Assembly (NCBI GenBank): GCA_016223145.1
Contig: JACRPN010000005.1
Coordinates: 277,864-341,863, forward strand
Length of the DNA stretch: 64,000 nt
Source: Armatimonadota bacterium
GTDB taxonomy: Bacteria; Armatimonadota; Fimbriimonadia; Fimbriimonadales; Fimbriimonadaceae
Direction: 5' to 3'
The notes beneath the pieces were generated by a model. The model had not been told where the DNA came from, did not search any database, and was given only the letters and a program-made list of their open reading frames with translations. This document shows, one piece after another, positions 50,224-59,364 of the stretch. The translations under genes were made by a program, and so were the position numbers. The number at the start of each line of letters is the position of its first letter. Positions within the stretch are counted from its first letter, which is position 1.

Positions 50224-51443
50224 CCCTTTGCCTCTGCCTCGCCGGCGCCCTCGCGCAAGCTCAGAAACCGCCGAGCGGACCCGTCAACGTCGTCTTCGAG
50301 AAGCCCGGTGGCCACCAGGTTTGGGTCAGTCAGTGGTACGTTCGGCCCGATGCGGATGCGATCACCAAGACCGACGACCCCTCGGCCAAGGTGGATACAA
50401 ACGTCAGCGGCAAAAGCATCAGCATCCATGTGCTCGACGAGTCCACGGGCAACCTTGCGGCCATCCACGTTGCGGACCTAAAAGGCTCGGAGTGGAAGCT
50501 GACGGCAAGGGACTACCAATTCATCGCGAAGGTCGTGGTACGCGTGGAGAGCAAAGGCAAACCGGTGGCTGCGGCAAGCGTCGAACTGGAGGACGGCAAA
50601 GGCGTCAAGTTCCCAAACCGGATCCTCGACCCCGCATCCAAGGGGGAGGCCGAGTTCTTCCAGCTCTATCCTGGCACCCTCAAGGTCAAGGTTGCCTATC
50701 GGACGAAGGCGGGCCGGCAGGAACCCTATGCTGTGTCTTTCCCGGTGGCCCATGAACGTGACAAGCCCGTGCCGGTGCTCGTCGTCGCCTTGCCCGAGGA
50801 AACCACGACCGTTTCGGATCAGACGGGCACAACGGGAAGCGCGGAGAAAGCCCCCGAGAGCGCCGCGCCTGCGGCCGCCAACCCCGATCGTGGCCTGAAC
50901 CTCGCGGTGATGCTCATCACCCTCGCCGTCCTGGGCACGGCGGGCTATTTTGCGGTGAAGTGGTTCCGCAACGACCCGCAGCGCCTCAAAGCCACCTTGA
51001 AAAAGCTCGGCGCGGAAATACCCGAGCCAATGGCCGCGCCGGATGCCAACCAGGTTTCGGTGCAGCCGGCCGCGCCACAGCCGCCCCCACAGATATTGCT
51101 GGACGACGCTGCGCCAACGCCTCTGGGCAACGCGCCTCCCATCCCTGCGGCAAGCACAGGCGGCACACCGAGTCTCGTGGGTTCTGCAGGCCAGACGCTG
51201 AAGCTCGACGAGGGGCTCTTCATCCTTGGCCGGGAGGAGGGCCTGCCGTTCAGCTTTCCGGAGGAGCAGACCCTTTCTCGCAAACACGCCGAGGTGCTGT
51301 GTGAAGCCGGTAGAGTCATCGTGACGGACCTTGGCAGCACGAACGGAACGTTCGTGAACGGCGTCAAGATCAGCAGCGAGACGGAGTTGAAACCTGGCGA
51401 TCAAGTTCAGTTCGGCGCAATGAAGTTCCGATTCGAGAGGTAA
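50202..51443 (+). CDS. Membrane-anchored FHA-domain protein with exported N-terminal half
   Basis: 413 aa from TTG 50202, inside the nnr 3' end; this start yields a signal peptide (LRTRTALALCLCLAGALAQAQ). An extracytoplasmic beta-rich domain (about 25-225) is followed by one membrane helix (NLAVMLITLAVLGTAGYFAVKWF), a Pro/Ala linker, and an FHA domain (LFILGREEGLPFSF, LSRKHAEV, DLGSTNGTFVNG). FHA binds phosphothreonine, so the protein may link an outside sensor to a cytoplasmic Ser/Thr kinase signal. No kinase gene is nearby. Confidence 0.88.
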   Translation: MRTRTALALCLCLAGALAQAQKPPSGPVNVVFEKPGGHQVWVSQWYVRPDADAITKTDDPSAKVDTNVSGKSISIHVLDESTGNLAAIHVADLKGSEWKLTARDYQFIAKVVVRVESKGKPVAAASVELEDGKGVKFPNRILDPASKGEAEFFQLYPGTLKVKVAYRTKAGRQEPYAVSFPVAHERDKPVPVLVVALPEETTTVSDQTGTTGSAEKAPESAAPAAANPDRGLNLAVMLITLAVLGTAGYFAVKWFRNDPQRLKATLKKLGAEIPEPMAAPDANQVSVQPAAPQPPPQILLDDAAPTPLGNAPPIPAASTGGTPSLVGSAGQTLKLDEGLFILGREEGLPFSFPEEQTLSRKHAEVLCEAGRVIVTDLGSTNGTFVNGVKISSETELKPGDQVQFGAMKFRFER

Positions 51444-51446
51444 CCG

Positions 51447-52922
51447 ATGGGCCAAGTGGTGTTTCGAGCGATCCTGGGAGCGGTAGCCGGAATCCTCGCA
51501 TGGCTGATCTTCGAGCCGCAGTTCGCCCGGCTCCCGGTGGACCCGACGACGGGAATCCCGCCGCGCGAGGTGTGGGGCCCGGTCGAAGTGAAGTTCATTC
51601 TCACGCTGGGGGCCATGATCGGCGCGACGGTCGGGGCGCTGAACGGCTGGATTCAAGGGAGCCGCACCCACCTCCTGCGGGGCCTCGGGCTCGGACTGTT
51701 GCTTGGCTTCTTCGGCGTCTGGCTGGGATATCGTGTCGGGAATGCCCTGCTTGCGTCCTTCTTTCCCGTCAACGTCTTCGATCAAGGGTCCAGTTTTGGG
51801 GTCAATGTGCTGGCCCGGGTCGTGGCTTTTGCGCCCATGGGATTGCTATTGGGTGGGGCCATCGGGGCGTCGGGCCTGACCGCCAGGCGATTAGTGGTCG
51901 GTGCTGTCGGCGGACTGATCGGCGCGGCCATCGGGGGTCTGATCTTCGATTCGGTTTCGGCGCTAATCGGCGGTGCGTTGCTCGACCTTCGAGCTGGTGC
52001 GACCACCACCGTGGCCGGCATCCCCCGCGAATCTGGCGAGGTCGGCCTGGGCGGCAGAGCCATGATGGCGCTGATCCTGGGAGGCGTCATCTCCCTCTTT
52101 ATCGGCATTGTGGACCGGGTGACGCGCACCGCCTGGGTCAAGCTCATCCTCGGCAAAAACGAGGGGAAAGAGTGGGTGGTTGAGGCTCCGCAGACCTTCA
52201 TCGGGCGGAGCGAAACCGCGCATATCCCCCTTCACGGAGATATGAACGTCGCGCCCATGCACGCCTGCATTTCGCGCCAGGGCAACGCATATATCCTGAT
52301 GGACGGCGGCAGCCCGATCGGCACGCTTTTGAACGGCATGAGGGTTCAGCATGCGCCGCTCTTCGATGGCGCCCAGATCCAGATCGGCCCCCATCTGCTT
52401 CACTTCATGCTGAAGCAGGGGTCTGCGCCGCAGCGTGCCGCCGAGTCGCTGCGCGGTCAGATGGCTTCCATGGCGCCCCAGGGCCAGGCTGCCTTTGCGC
52501 CCATCCCAACCCCCTATCCGGGGGGCCCTGGACTGCCCGCATCGCCCATGCCGCAGCCTTCAATGCCAAGCACCTTCCCTCCCACCGGGGCGCCCTCCCA
52601 GCCCACCCAGGTCCTATCGGCCCAACCCCTTTCGGGCGGGTGCACCCTACTGGCGCTGGACGGCCCGATTGCCGGCCAACGATTCGACATCAGGAGCCCT
52701 ATTGAGGTCGGCCGGGAGGCTCCCGGCATTCCCCTGGCGTTCGATGCGGCGGCCTCACGGCGTCACGCAAGCCTTTCGCCCGGCAACGGCGGAGTGAGCG
52801 TTCAGGACCTCGGCAGCACGAACGGCACCTTTGTGAATGGGCAGCGGATCATCACCGCTCAGGCACGAATCGGCGACGTGTTGAAGGTGGGAAGCACCAG
52901 TTTTCGAGTGGAGACAGCCTGA
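51447..52922 (+). CDS. Polytopic membrane protein with two FHA domains
   Basis: 491 aa, 3 nt after the previous stop. Residues 1-235 have about six glycine-rich helices (GxxxG style: LGGAIGASGLTARRLVVGAVGGLIGAAIGGL). FHA-1 (about 245-320: FIGRSETAHIPLHGD, MHACISRQG) is atypical, lacking the usual SRxH/NG pair. A Pro-rich linker precedes FHA-2 (GREAPGIPLAF, SRRHASLSP, DLGSTNGTFVNG). Probably works with the preceding FHA protein as a membrane scaffold. Confidence 0.88.
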   Translation: MGQVVFRAILGAVAGILAWLIFEPQFARLPVDPTTGIPPREVWGPVEVKFILTLGAMIGATVGALNGWIQGSRTHLLRGLGLGLLLGFFGVWLGYRVGNALLASFFPVNVFDQGSSFGVNVLARVVAFAPMGLLLGGAIGASGLTARRLVVGAVGGLIGAAIGGLIFDSVSALIGGALLDLRAGATTTVAGIPRESGEVGLGGRAMMALILGGVISLFIGIVDRVTRTAWVKLILGKNEGKEWVVEAPQTFIGRSETAHIPLHGDMNVAPMHACISRQGNAYILMDGGSPIGTLLNGMRVQHAPLFDGAQIQIGPHLLHFMLKQGSAPQRAAESLRGQMASMAPQGQAAFAPIPTPYPGGPGLPASPMPQPSMPSTFPPTGAPSQPTQVLSAQPLSGGCTLLALDGPIAGQRFDIRSPIEVGREAPGIPLAFDAAASRRHASLSPGNGGVSVQDLGSTNGTFVNGQRIITAQARIGDVLKVGSTSFRVETA

Positions 52923-52972
52923 ACGCTCGGCCCGAATCTGCCGAAAAAAGGTAGAGTCTGAACTCTCCTGCC

Positions 52973-54133
52973 ATGAATTATCCGCGCATCTACACGTCCG
53001 AATCCGTCAGCGAAGGCCATCCCGACAAGGTTGCCGACCAGATCTCCGACGCTCTGCTCGACGGCTTCTTGCAGCAAGACTTGGATCTCAGCGTCCCCGA
53101 CGACCGGCGCTGCCGTGTGGCCATCGAGACGATGCTCGCCCACGGCGTGGCCGTGGTTTCGGGCGAGGTCACGAGCATGGGCTATGTGAACGTTCAGGAG
53201 ATCGTCCGCGAAACCATCAAGTCGATCGGCTACGCGAACACCGAGGTCGGCTTCGACGGTGAAAACTGCGGCGTTTTGGTGGCGATCCAGCCCCAATCGG
53301 CCGACATCGCGATGGGCGTTGACACGGGCGGCGCCGGCGACCAGGGCATGATGTTCGGCATGGCGACCAACGAGACGCCGGAGCTCATGCCGCTGACGAT
53401 CTCGATCGCCCACGCGATCATGAAGCAGTCTGTGGCGATGCGAAGGAGCAACCCCGAACTCGGGTTCCGTCCCGACGCCAAGTCCCAGGTTTCGGTCATC
53501 TACGAAGGCAACAAGCCCAAGAGGATCGAGACGATCGTCGTGTCCCAGCAGCACGACGATATGCCTCAAGACGAAGTGCGACAGAGGATCGAGAAGTACT
53601 TGGTCCAACCCGTTTTGGAGCAGTACAAGGGCTACGTCGACGGGCCGATCAACTACCATTTCAACCCGACCGGCCGGTTCGTCAAGGGCGGCCCTGCCGG
53701 AGACACCGGCCTGACCGGGCGCAAGATCATCGTGGACACCTACGGCGGCATGTGCCCGCACGGCGGCGGCGCCTTCAGCGGAAAGGACCCGACGAAGGTG
53801 GACCGCAGCGCGGCCTATATGGCGCGCCACGTGGCGAAGTGCATCGTTGCGGCGGAGCTCGCCGACAAGGCCCAGGTGGCCCTTGCCTATGCCATCGGCA
53901 AGGCTGAGCCCGTGTCGGTGAACGTCGAGACCTTTGGCACCGAAAAGATCGACCCGCAGGAGATTTCCAGGCGCGTGCAAGAAGCGTTCGACATGACGCC
54001 ACGCGGCATTCTGAAGCACCTCAGCCTTCGCGATTGCCGGGCCATTTGCTATCGCGATTCGGCGCGAAACGGCCACTTTGGGAACGGCGTCTTCCCCTGG
54101 GAGAAGACCGACGACGCCGCCAAGCTGAAGTAG
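52973..54133 (+). CDS. metK: S-adenosylmethionine synthase (EC 2.5.1.6)
   Basis: 386 aa. Diagnostic blocks: SVSEGHPDKVADQISDALLD, GGAGDQGMMFGMA (ATP loop), and GGAFSGKDPTKVDRSAAYMA. Makes SAM from ATP and methionine. Followed by lipid A genes after 39 nt. Confidence 0.98.
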   Translation: MNYPRIYTSESVSEGHPDKVADQISDALLDGFLQQDLDLSVPDDRRCRVAIETMLAHGVAVVSGEVTSMGYVNVQEIVRETIKSIGYANTEVGFDGENCGVLVAIQPQSADIAMGVDTGGAGDQGMMFGMATNETPELMPLTISIAHAIMKQSVAMRRSNPELGFRPDAKSQVSVIYEGNKPKRIETIVVSQQHDDMPQDEVRQRIEKYLVQPVLEQYKGYVDGPINYHFNPTGRFVKGGPAGDTGLTGRKIIVDTYGGMCPHGGGAFSGKDPTKVDRSAAYMARHVAKCIVAAELADKAQVALAYAIGKAEPVSVNVETFGTEKIDPQEISRRVQEAFDMTPRGILKHLSLRDCRAICYRDSARNGHFGNGVFPWEKTDDAAKLK

Positions 54134-54172
54134 CCGAGACCCGAATGATGGGGTTCCCTCCATAATCTCCCC

Positions 54173-55159
54173 ATGCATCCCGGGGAGGTCTGGTACGGCA
54201 AGAACCTCAAGGCTCGTTTGACGCGCCTGTTGCTGCTCCCCTTCTCGTGGCTCTATGGCATGGGGTGGCTCGCCTATCAGGGCGTTTATCGCATTGGGCT
54301 GAAAAGGCCCAAGGAACCCCACAGCCCCGTTGTCTGCGTGGGCAACCTGAAGGTGGGCGGCTCGGGAAAGTCCCCGCTCGTGATCCACCTCGCCAAGTTG
54401 CTTCGCGAAATGGGCCATGACGTCGTGATCGGGGCAAGTGGCTACGGCTCGCCAAGGTCCGAGGGGGCGAGCGTTACCCCGGAAGGCGAACTCGACCCCA
54501 AGGAGTGGGGCGATGAGCCCGCCATGCTTCGCTGGGTGCTTCCAGGTGTCCCGTTCGTCGTCGGAAGGAATCGTGTTCGTGCGGCATGGCTGTGCCATCA
54601 GCATTATCCCAACGCAATCCTACTGATGGACGACGGGTTCCAGCACTTGCCTCTCAAAAAGCACCTCTCAATCGTCATCGACCGCCCCGGCCCCAACCGT
54701 CACTGCCTCCCGGCCGGCCCTTATCGCGAGCCGGCGTGGCTGGTCTCGCGCGCCGACCTGGTCCTGCCCGGGCGATTTTCCCTGATGGGCGAAATCACAG
54801 GCTTCGCCCATCCCTACAAGCCTGGAGCCACCCTGGAGCGCGGTTCCAAGGTCGCCCTGCTCTGCGCCCTGGGCGAGCCAACGCACTTCAGGGCAAGCGT
54901 CGAAGAATCTGGAATGACGGTCGTCCAAGCATTGTTCCTTCCGGACCACGATCCTCTGCTCGCGGGTAACCTCTTGGCTCCTTTCGAGGCCAAACTGCCG
55001 ATCGTCACCACTGCGAAGGATTGGGTGAAGCTGAAGTCGAGGCCCGACATCGGCGAAAGGGACCTTTGGATCGCCACCTATGACCTCCATGTCGAACCCA
55101 GCGACCCCTTCCGATCCTGGCTTGAAGCCAGGCTCCGGGAGTGCCAAGCGCAAACGTAA
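54173..55159 (+). CDS. lpxK: Tetraacyldisaccharide 4'-kinase (EC 2.7.1.130)
   Basis: 328 aa. N-terminal membrane-proximal helix (LLLLPFSWLYGMGWLAYQGVYR), P-loop GGSGKSPLV, GRNRVRAAW and the LpxK-specific ILLMDDGFQHLPL. Phosphorylates the 4' position of the lipid A precursor at the inner membrane. Direct evidence for lipopolysaccharide. Confidence 0.96.
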   Translation: MHPGEVWYGKNLKARLTRLLLLPFSWLYGMGWLAYQGVYRIGLKRPKEPHSPVVCVGNLKVGGSGKSPLVIHLAKLLREMGHDVVIGASGYGSPRSEGASVTPEGELDPKEWGDEPAMLRWVLPGVPFVVGRNRVRAAWLCHQHYPNAILLMDDGFQHLPLKKHLSIVIDRPGPNRHCLPAGPYREPAWLVSRADLVLPGRFSLMGEITGFAHPYKPGATLERGSKVALLCALGEPTHFRASVEESGMTVVQALFLPDHDPLLAGNLLAPFEAKLPIVTTAKDWVKLKSRPDIGERDLWIATYDLHVEPSDPFRSWLEARLRECQAQT

Positions 55160-56045
55160 GCGCGGTTTCTGGGGGAAGGTGGGGAGCTTCCTGATGGTGG
55201 GGCTGGAAGCTTGGGCTCGGCGCAAGACGGTGGAGCAGGCGGAGCGAACAGGCGCGCGGCTCGGCATGGTCTTCTTCTGGCTCTCGGCAAAGCATCGCAC
55301 CTGCGCGATGAAGAACCTCGAACTGGTGTTCCCCGAGATGAGCTTCCCGGACCGCAAAGCCCTCGCAAAGCGGGTGTTTCAGCACTTCGGCAGGGTCGCG
55401 CTCGACTTCGTGCGGACCGAGGCTCGGACCCTGGAGGAAGTGATCGCCCGCACCACGGTCCATGCCCCGGACCATCTCGCGGCGGGCCTCTCGAAGGGAA
55501 AGGGCGTGCTCAACGTCGGAATGCACTTCGGGAATTGGGAGCGGATGGTCCACTTTCTGAGCGCCGTGGGCCACCCGATGTCGGCGGTCGTCCGCGAAGC
55601 CGACGAAGCGGGGCTCGAAGCCCAGATTCGCAAGCTCCGGGAACACGCGGGCATGGATGTGCTGGCTCGGGGCAACGCCGTTCGGGCGATGCTCACTGCT
55701 CTGCGCGCCGGCAAGCAGGTCAGCCTTCTGGCGGATCAGAACGCCTATGACGCGATGGTCCCCTTCTTCGGCAAGCCCGCGGGCACGGCGCTTGGCCCGG
55801 CGGTGCTCCACCTTCGCACCGGGGCGCCAATCGTGCTGTGCTTCTATCCGCGCATCGGGCCGGGCAGGTACGAGATGATCTGGGACGCGCCGATCGACTA
55901 CTCCGAAGCTGAAGAAAAGCCCACACCAGAGGAGATCATGGAGCAGATCCACAGGCGGTTCGAAGAGATCATCCGGAAGTACCCGGAACAGTGGCTCTGG
56001 TTTCATGATCGCTGGCGCAGCGCGCGCAGGCAGGGGCTGCTTTGA
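55080..56045 (+). CDS. Lipid A acyltransferase, LpxL/HtrB family
   Basis: 321 aa if started at ATG 55080, which overlaps lpxK by 80 nt. A GTG at 55179 or ATG at 55194 would remove the overlap and a Lys/Arg-rich leader, so the start is open. The catalytic H-x4-E motif is in NVGMHFGNWERMVHFL; KNLELVFPEMSFPDRKAL and FLADQNAYDAMVPFFGKPAG-like blocks are typical of lauroyl/myristoyl transferases. Adds a secondary acyl chain to lipid A. Confidence 0.93.
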   Translation: MTSMSNPATPSDPGLKPGSGSAKRKRKRGFWGKVGSFLMVGLEAWARRKTVEQAERTGARLGMVFFWLSAKHRTCAMKNLELVFPEMSFPDRKALAKRVFQHFGRVALDFVRTEARTLEEVIARTTVHAPDHLAAGLSKGKGVLNVGMHFGNWERMVHFLSAVGHPMSAVVREADEAGLEAQIRKLREHAGMDVLARGNAVRAMLTALRAGKQVSLLADQNAYDAMVPFFGKPAGTALGPAVLHLRTGAPIVLCFYPRIGPGRYEMIWDAPIDYSEAEEKPTPEEIMEQIHRRFEEIIRKYPEQWLWFHDRWRSARRQGLL

Positions 56046-56998
56046 GCGACCCGGGCGAGAATCCTCGCTTCCTGATCAGCCGCTTGTCGGCGTTCGGCGA
56101 CGTGGTTTGCACGTTGCCGGCGGCAGGCGCGCTGAAGCGGGCGTTTCCGACCTGCGAGATTGTCTGGTTGGCGGACCCGCGCTTCAAGGCGCTTCCCGAG
56201 CGGTGCCGATTTGTGGATCAGGTAATCGCCTGCAAGCCAGGTCTCTCGCCTTCAACTTGGCCCAGAATCGAAGGGAGTTTTGACGCGGCCTTCGATCTAC
56301 AGGGGCTTCTCAAGAGCGGGCTGCTTCTTTGGAAGGCGAAGGCGCCAAAAAGGCTCGGGTTCCATTGGCAGCGCGAGTTCTCCTGGCTCATTTCGGAGCG
56401 CGTCCTGCCCGACCCGACTTCCCTGCACGTGGTAGACCAGATCGTCGACGTGGCCCGCGCTGCGGGGGGCGAAGCGGACGGGGCCGAGTTTGGGCTTGAG
56501 CCAACCCCGCACGACCTTCAGAGGGCATCCGAGTTGCTCGCTCCGCTCGAAGGTAGGCCGTTCGCCGTCCTGAACCCCGGTGGGGCCTGGGCGAGCAAGC
56601 GTTGGCCCGCCGGTCGGTTCGGCGAGCTTGCCGACGGGCTCGACGAGGCGGGCTGCGCCAGCGTTCTGATCGGTGCGCCGTCCGAGGCTGAACTGGAAGG
56701 CGGGCGACTTGTGGCAAAGGCATGCCGAAGGGCCAAACCCCTCGACCTCGTCGGCAAAACCTCGTTTGGCGATCTCGTCGGTGTCCTGAATGGGTGCGTG
56801 CTCCATGTGGGGGGAGACACCGGAAGCTCGCACCTCGCCGCGGCCCTTGGGAGGGCCGCGATCGGGCTCTACTCGGCCACTCGCCCGGAGCGCACCTGCC
56901 CGTACGGCCAGATCGAACGGTGCCTCTACGACCCATCTGCGCTCTCAAACATCGACTCGCAAGCCGTCTTGGCAAAGTGCTTGGAGGCCCTGAATTGA
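56042..56998 (+). CDS. Glycosyltransferase family 9 (heptosyltransferase-like)
   Basis: 318 aa starting at TTG 56042 (TTGA overlap). RLSAFGDVVCTLPAAGALKRAFP is the GT9 opening, FDLQGLLKSGLL follows, and the donor-site block VLNPGGAWASKRWPAGRFGELAD and HVGGDTGSSHLAAAL are in place. Transfers heptose (ADP-heptose donors) to the LPS core. Confidence 0.94.
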   Translation: MSDPGENPRFLISRLSAFGDVVCTLPAAGALKRAFPTCEIVWLADPRFKALPERCRFVDQVIACKPGLSPSTWPRIEGSFDAAFDLQGLLKSGLLLWKAKAPKRLGFHWQREFSWLISERVLPDPTSLHVVDQIVDVARAAGGEADGAEFGLEPTPHDLQRASELLAPLEGRPFAVLNPGGAWASKRWPAGRFGELADGLDEAGCASVLIGAPSEAELEGGRLVAKACRRAKPLDLVGKTSFGDLVGVLNGCVLHVGGDTGSSHLAAALGRAAIGLYSATRPERTCPYGQIERCLYDPSALSNIDSQAVLAKCLEALN

Positions 56999-57741
56999 GG
57001 CTGTTCGACCTCGATCCCAAGCTTCGATGGCTCTTCGCTATGACGCATCCGGACGATGAGCTCTCCATTTGCTGCTGGATCAAGAGGCTCACCGATGCCG
57101 GTGTCGAGGTCTGGCTGAGCTGGACCCATAGCACGCCAGAAAGGGAGGAGGAGGCCCTTGAGGGAGCCCGACGCCTGGGCATCCCGCGTGAGCGTCTCCG
57201 GTTTCACCGAGCCGCTGACGGCAAAGTGGCCTGGGAGATGACGCGGCTCCTAACGCATTTCAGAGCCATGATTCGAGAGATCCGCCCAGACCGATTGGTG
57301 TGCGGCGCTTTCGAGCAGGGCCACCCCGACCACGACGCGACCAATGTTCTCGTCAACCGCAGCTTCGATGGCCCCGTACTGGAGACCCCGTTCTATCACA
57401 CCTATGGGCATGTGATCCAGACCATCAATCGCTTTTCGGATCCTGAGCGGGCGGAGATCCTGGAGCTGTCGGAAGCGGAGTTTCGCTTCAAGCAGGCACT
57501 CTCCCGCGCCTACCCCAGCCAGAGGATCGGAGACCTTTTGGTCTGGTTCGAGCTTTGGGACCGCCTCACGGGGCAGGGCGGCCAACTGGGCCATTTCGAG
57601 AGCCTCAGGCTTCAAACCCATCGCGACTTTCACACGCCCCAGGCGCCCGGCGAGATGCAGCCTCGGGTCTTGAGGTCGCGAAAGTGGCGCGAGTGGGTCG
57701 CTGCGCTCGAAGCGTTCGAAGAGTCCATTGGCGGTGAGTGA
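56995..57741 (+). CDS. PIG-L/LmbE-family deacetylase
   Basis: 248 aa starting at TTG 56995, TTGA overlap with the GT9 stop. Zinc motifs MTHPDDELSI (HPDDE type) and GHPDHDATN (HxxDH type). Family members remove N-acetyl groups from GlcNAc-type sugars. Position inside the LPS run suggests a core or lipid A sugar as substrate. Confidence 0.88.
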   Translation: MRLFDLDPKLRWLFAMTHPDDELSICCWIKRLTDAGVEVWLSWTHSTPEREEEALEGARRLGIPRERLRFHRAADGKVAWEMTRLLTHFRAMIREIRPDRLVCGAFEQGHPDHDATNVLVNRSFDGPVLETPFYHTYGHVIQTINRFSDPERAEILELSEAEFRFKQALSRAYPSQRIGDLLVWFELWDRLTGQGGQLGHFESLRLQTHRDFHTPQAPGEMQPRVLRSRKWREWVAALEAFEESIGGE

Positions 57742-57747
57742 GGTTCT

Positions 57748-59052
57748 ATGCGGCAGTCCTCCACCCATGAGATCGCACTGAGCCCCGACCAGGAGGCTGC
57801 CCTCCAGACCCTCCTTGCGCCGATGTGGCCGGCGCAATGCCTCTTCCTTACGGGGAGGGCGGGCACGGGCAAGTCGACGGTTCTGCGGCGCTTTGTCGAG
57901 GAGACCGACTGCAACGTGGTCGTGCTCGCGCCGACGGGCCTTGCCGCCATCAATGCGGGCGGCCAGACCATCCACAGCTTCTTTCGTATCAAACCTGGGC
58001 CGCTCGAACTCGACGACCCCGAAGTCCCACAGTTTCGGCCGGGGCACCCGATTCGAAAAGTGATCGAGGAAGCACACGTGCTCGTGCTCGACGAAATCTC
58101 GATGGTTCGGGCTGACCTGCTCGACGGAATCGACCAGGCGCTGAGAAAGAACTCCAAGCAAAGCCGAGAGCCTTTTGCGGGCAAGCGCATCCTGTTTGTG
58201 GGAGACCTTTGGCAGTTGCCGCCGGTCGTGTCCAATCCAGCAGAGCAAGAGATGCTGGATGCCAGATATGGAAGCGAGTTCTTCTTCGACTCCCTAGTGG
58301 CGCAAAGGGCGCCCATGCTCGCGATCGAATTGGAGACCATCCACCGCCAGGCGTCTGACCCCGCGTTCATGGACGCCCTAAACCTGCTTCGTTCGGGGGA
58401 TTCCGAATCGCTCCCGCTTTTCAATGAGCGGGTCGTCTATGGCGGTGGGCCCCCCGACGTGCTTCGGCTCACGGCCACCCGCGCTCGGGCGGCGTGGATG
58501 AACTCTCTTCGACTCTCCGAAATCGTCGGCCCGGCGAAACTCTATTCGGCGGACATCGTCGGGACGCTCCGCGAAGAAGAACTCCCTGCCGAGCGATTGC
58601 TGAATCTCAAAGTTGGAGCTCGCGTCATGTTTACGCGCAATGGGACTGAGTGGGTCAACGGCTCGCTTGGCGAAGTCGCGGGATTGGGCGAGGGCTATGT
58701 CCAGGTCCGCCTCGATGAGGGTACGACCGTCGAAGCAGAGCCGGTCACATGGGAAAAGAGGAGCTACACCTGGAACGCGCTGGAGCGAAAGATCGGGAGC
58801 GAGCTGGTAGGGTCGGCCACTCAGATCCCATTGCGTCTGGCCTATGCGGTGACGATCCACAAAGCGCAGGGGCTGACGTTCGACAAGGTTCATGTCGACT
58901 TCGACCGGCGCGCCTTCGGCCACGGCCACGCCTATGTGGCGCTCTCGCGCTGCCGCAGTTTGGCTGGGCTCACGCTGGAGCGGCGGCTCACGGAGGCGGA
59001 ACTCCAGACGAGCGAGCGCGTGAGGTCGTTCGCGAGGGGTCTGGGGCTGTAG
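57748..59052 (+). CDS. PIF1-like SF1 helicase
   Basis: 434 aa. Walker A GRAGTGKSTVLRRF, motif Ia APTGLAAINAGGQTIHSFF, Walker B VLVLDEISMV, motif III FVGDLWQLPPV, and C-terminal VTIHKAQGLTFDKV plus YVALSRCRSL. This is the short bacterial PIF1/RecD2-like form, expected to unwind DNA 5'-3' during replication or repair. It lies 6 nt after the PIG-L gene though functionally unrelated. Confidence 0.94.
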   Translation: MRQSSTHEIALSPDQEAALQTLLAPMWPAQCLFLTGRAGTGKSTVLRRFVEETDCNVVVLAPTGLAAINAGGQTIHSFFRIKPGPLELDDPEVPQFRPGHPIRKVIEEAHVLVLDEISMVRADLLDGIDQALRKNSKQSREPFAGKRILFVGDLWQLPPVVSNPAEQEMLDARYGSEFFFDSLVAQRAPMLAIELETIHRQASDPAFMDALNLLRSGDSESLPLFNERVVYGGGPPDVLRLTATRARAAWMNSLRLSEIVGPAKLYSADIVGTLREEELPAERLLNLKVGARVMFTRNGTEWVNGSLGEVAGLGEGYVQVRLDEGTTVEAEPVTWEKRSYTWNALERKIGSELVGSATQIPLRLAYAVTIHKAQGLTFDKVHVDFDRRAFGHGHAYVALSRCRSLAGLTLERRLTEAELQTSERVRSFARGLGL

Positions 59053-59286
59053 GGGGCGGGGCGTTAGGCATTGGGCGTTAAGGCCTTAGGGCATTCGGTG
59101 ATCGGTACTCAGGTGTTCAGGTCGCACGGATCCTCGGCCCAGGTCTTCGGATGCTCAAGTTCTCAGGCTCGGGGTGACCGGCATCGCGTATCGCGCTTCG
59201 CCCATCGCGTCTACCACGTCGCCCAACGCCCCAATGCCCCAATGCCTTCCCCCAAATTCCCAGCATCCCAATCCCGATGAAATACG
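59053..59286. repeat. Mixed short-word tract before pilB
   Basis: Contains several word families in sequence: GGCGTTAGGCATTGGGCG type, then TACTCAGG/TGTTCAGG/TCGCACGG octamers (59106-59137), TTCTCAGG, then ATCGCGTA/TCGCGCTT/CGCCCATC (59180-59215), and CCCCAATG twice (near 59231-59247). No gene. Confidence 0.75.
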
Positions 59287-59364
59287 GTGTTGGGTCCTGT
59301 GGGCCGCGCCGATCCTTTCCGTGGCAGGAGGAGTTGCCATCCCAATTGGCAACAGGACACGGAT

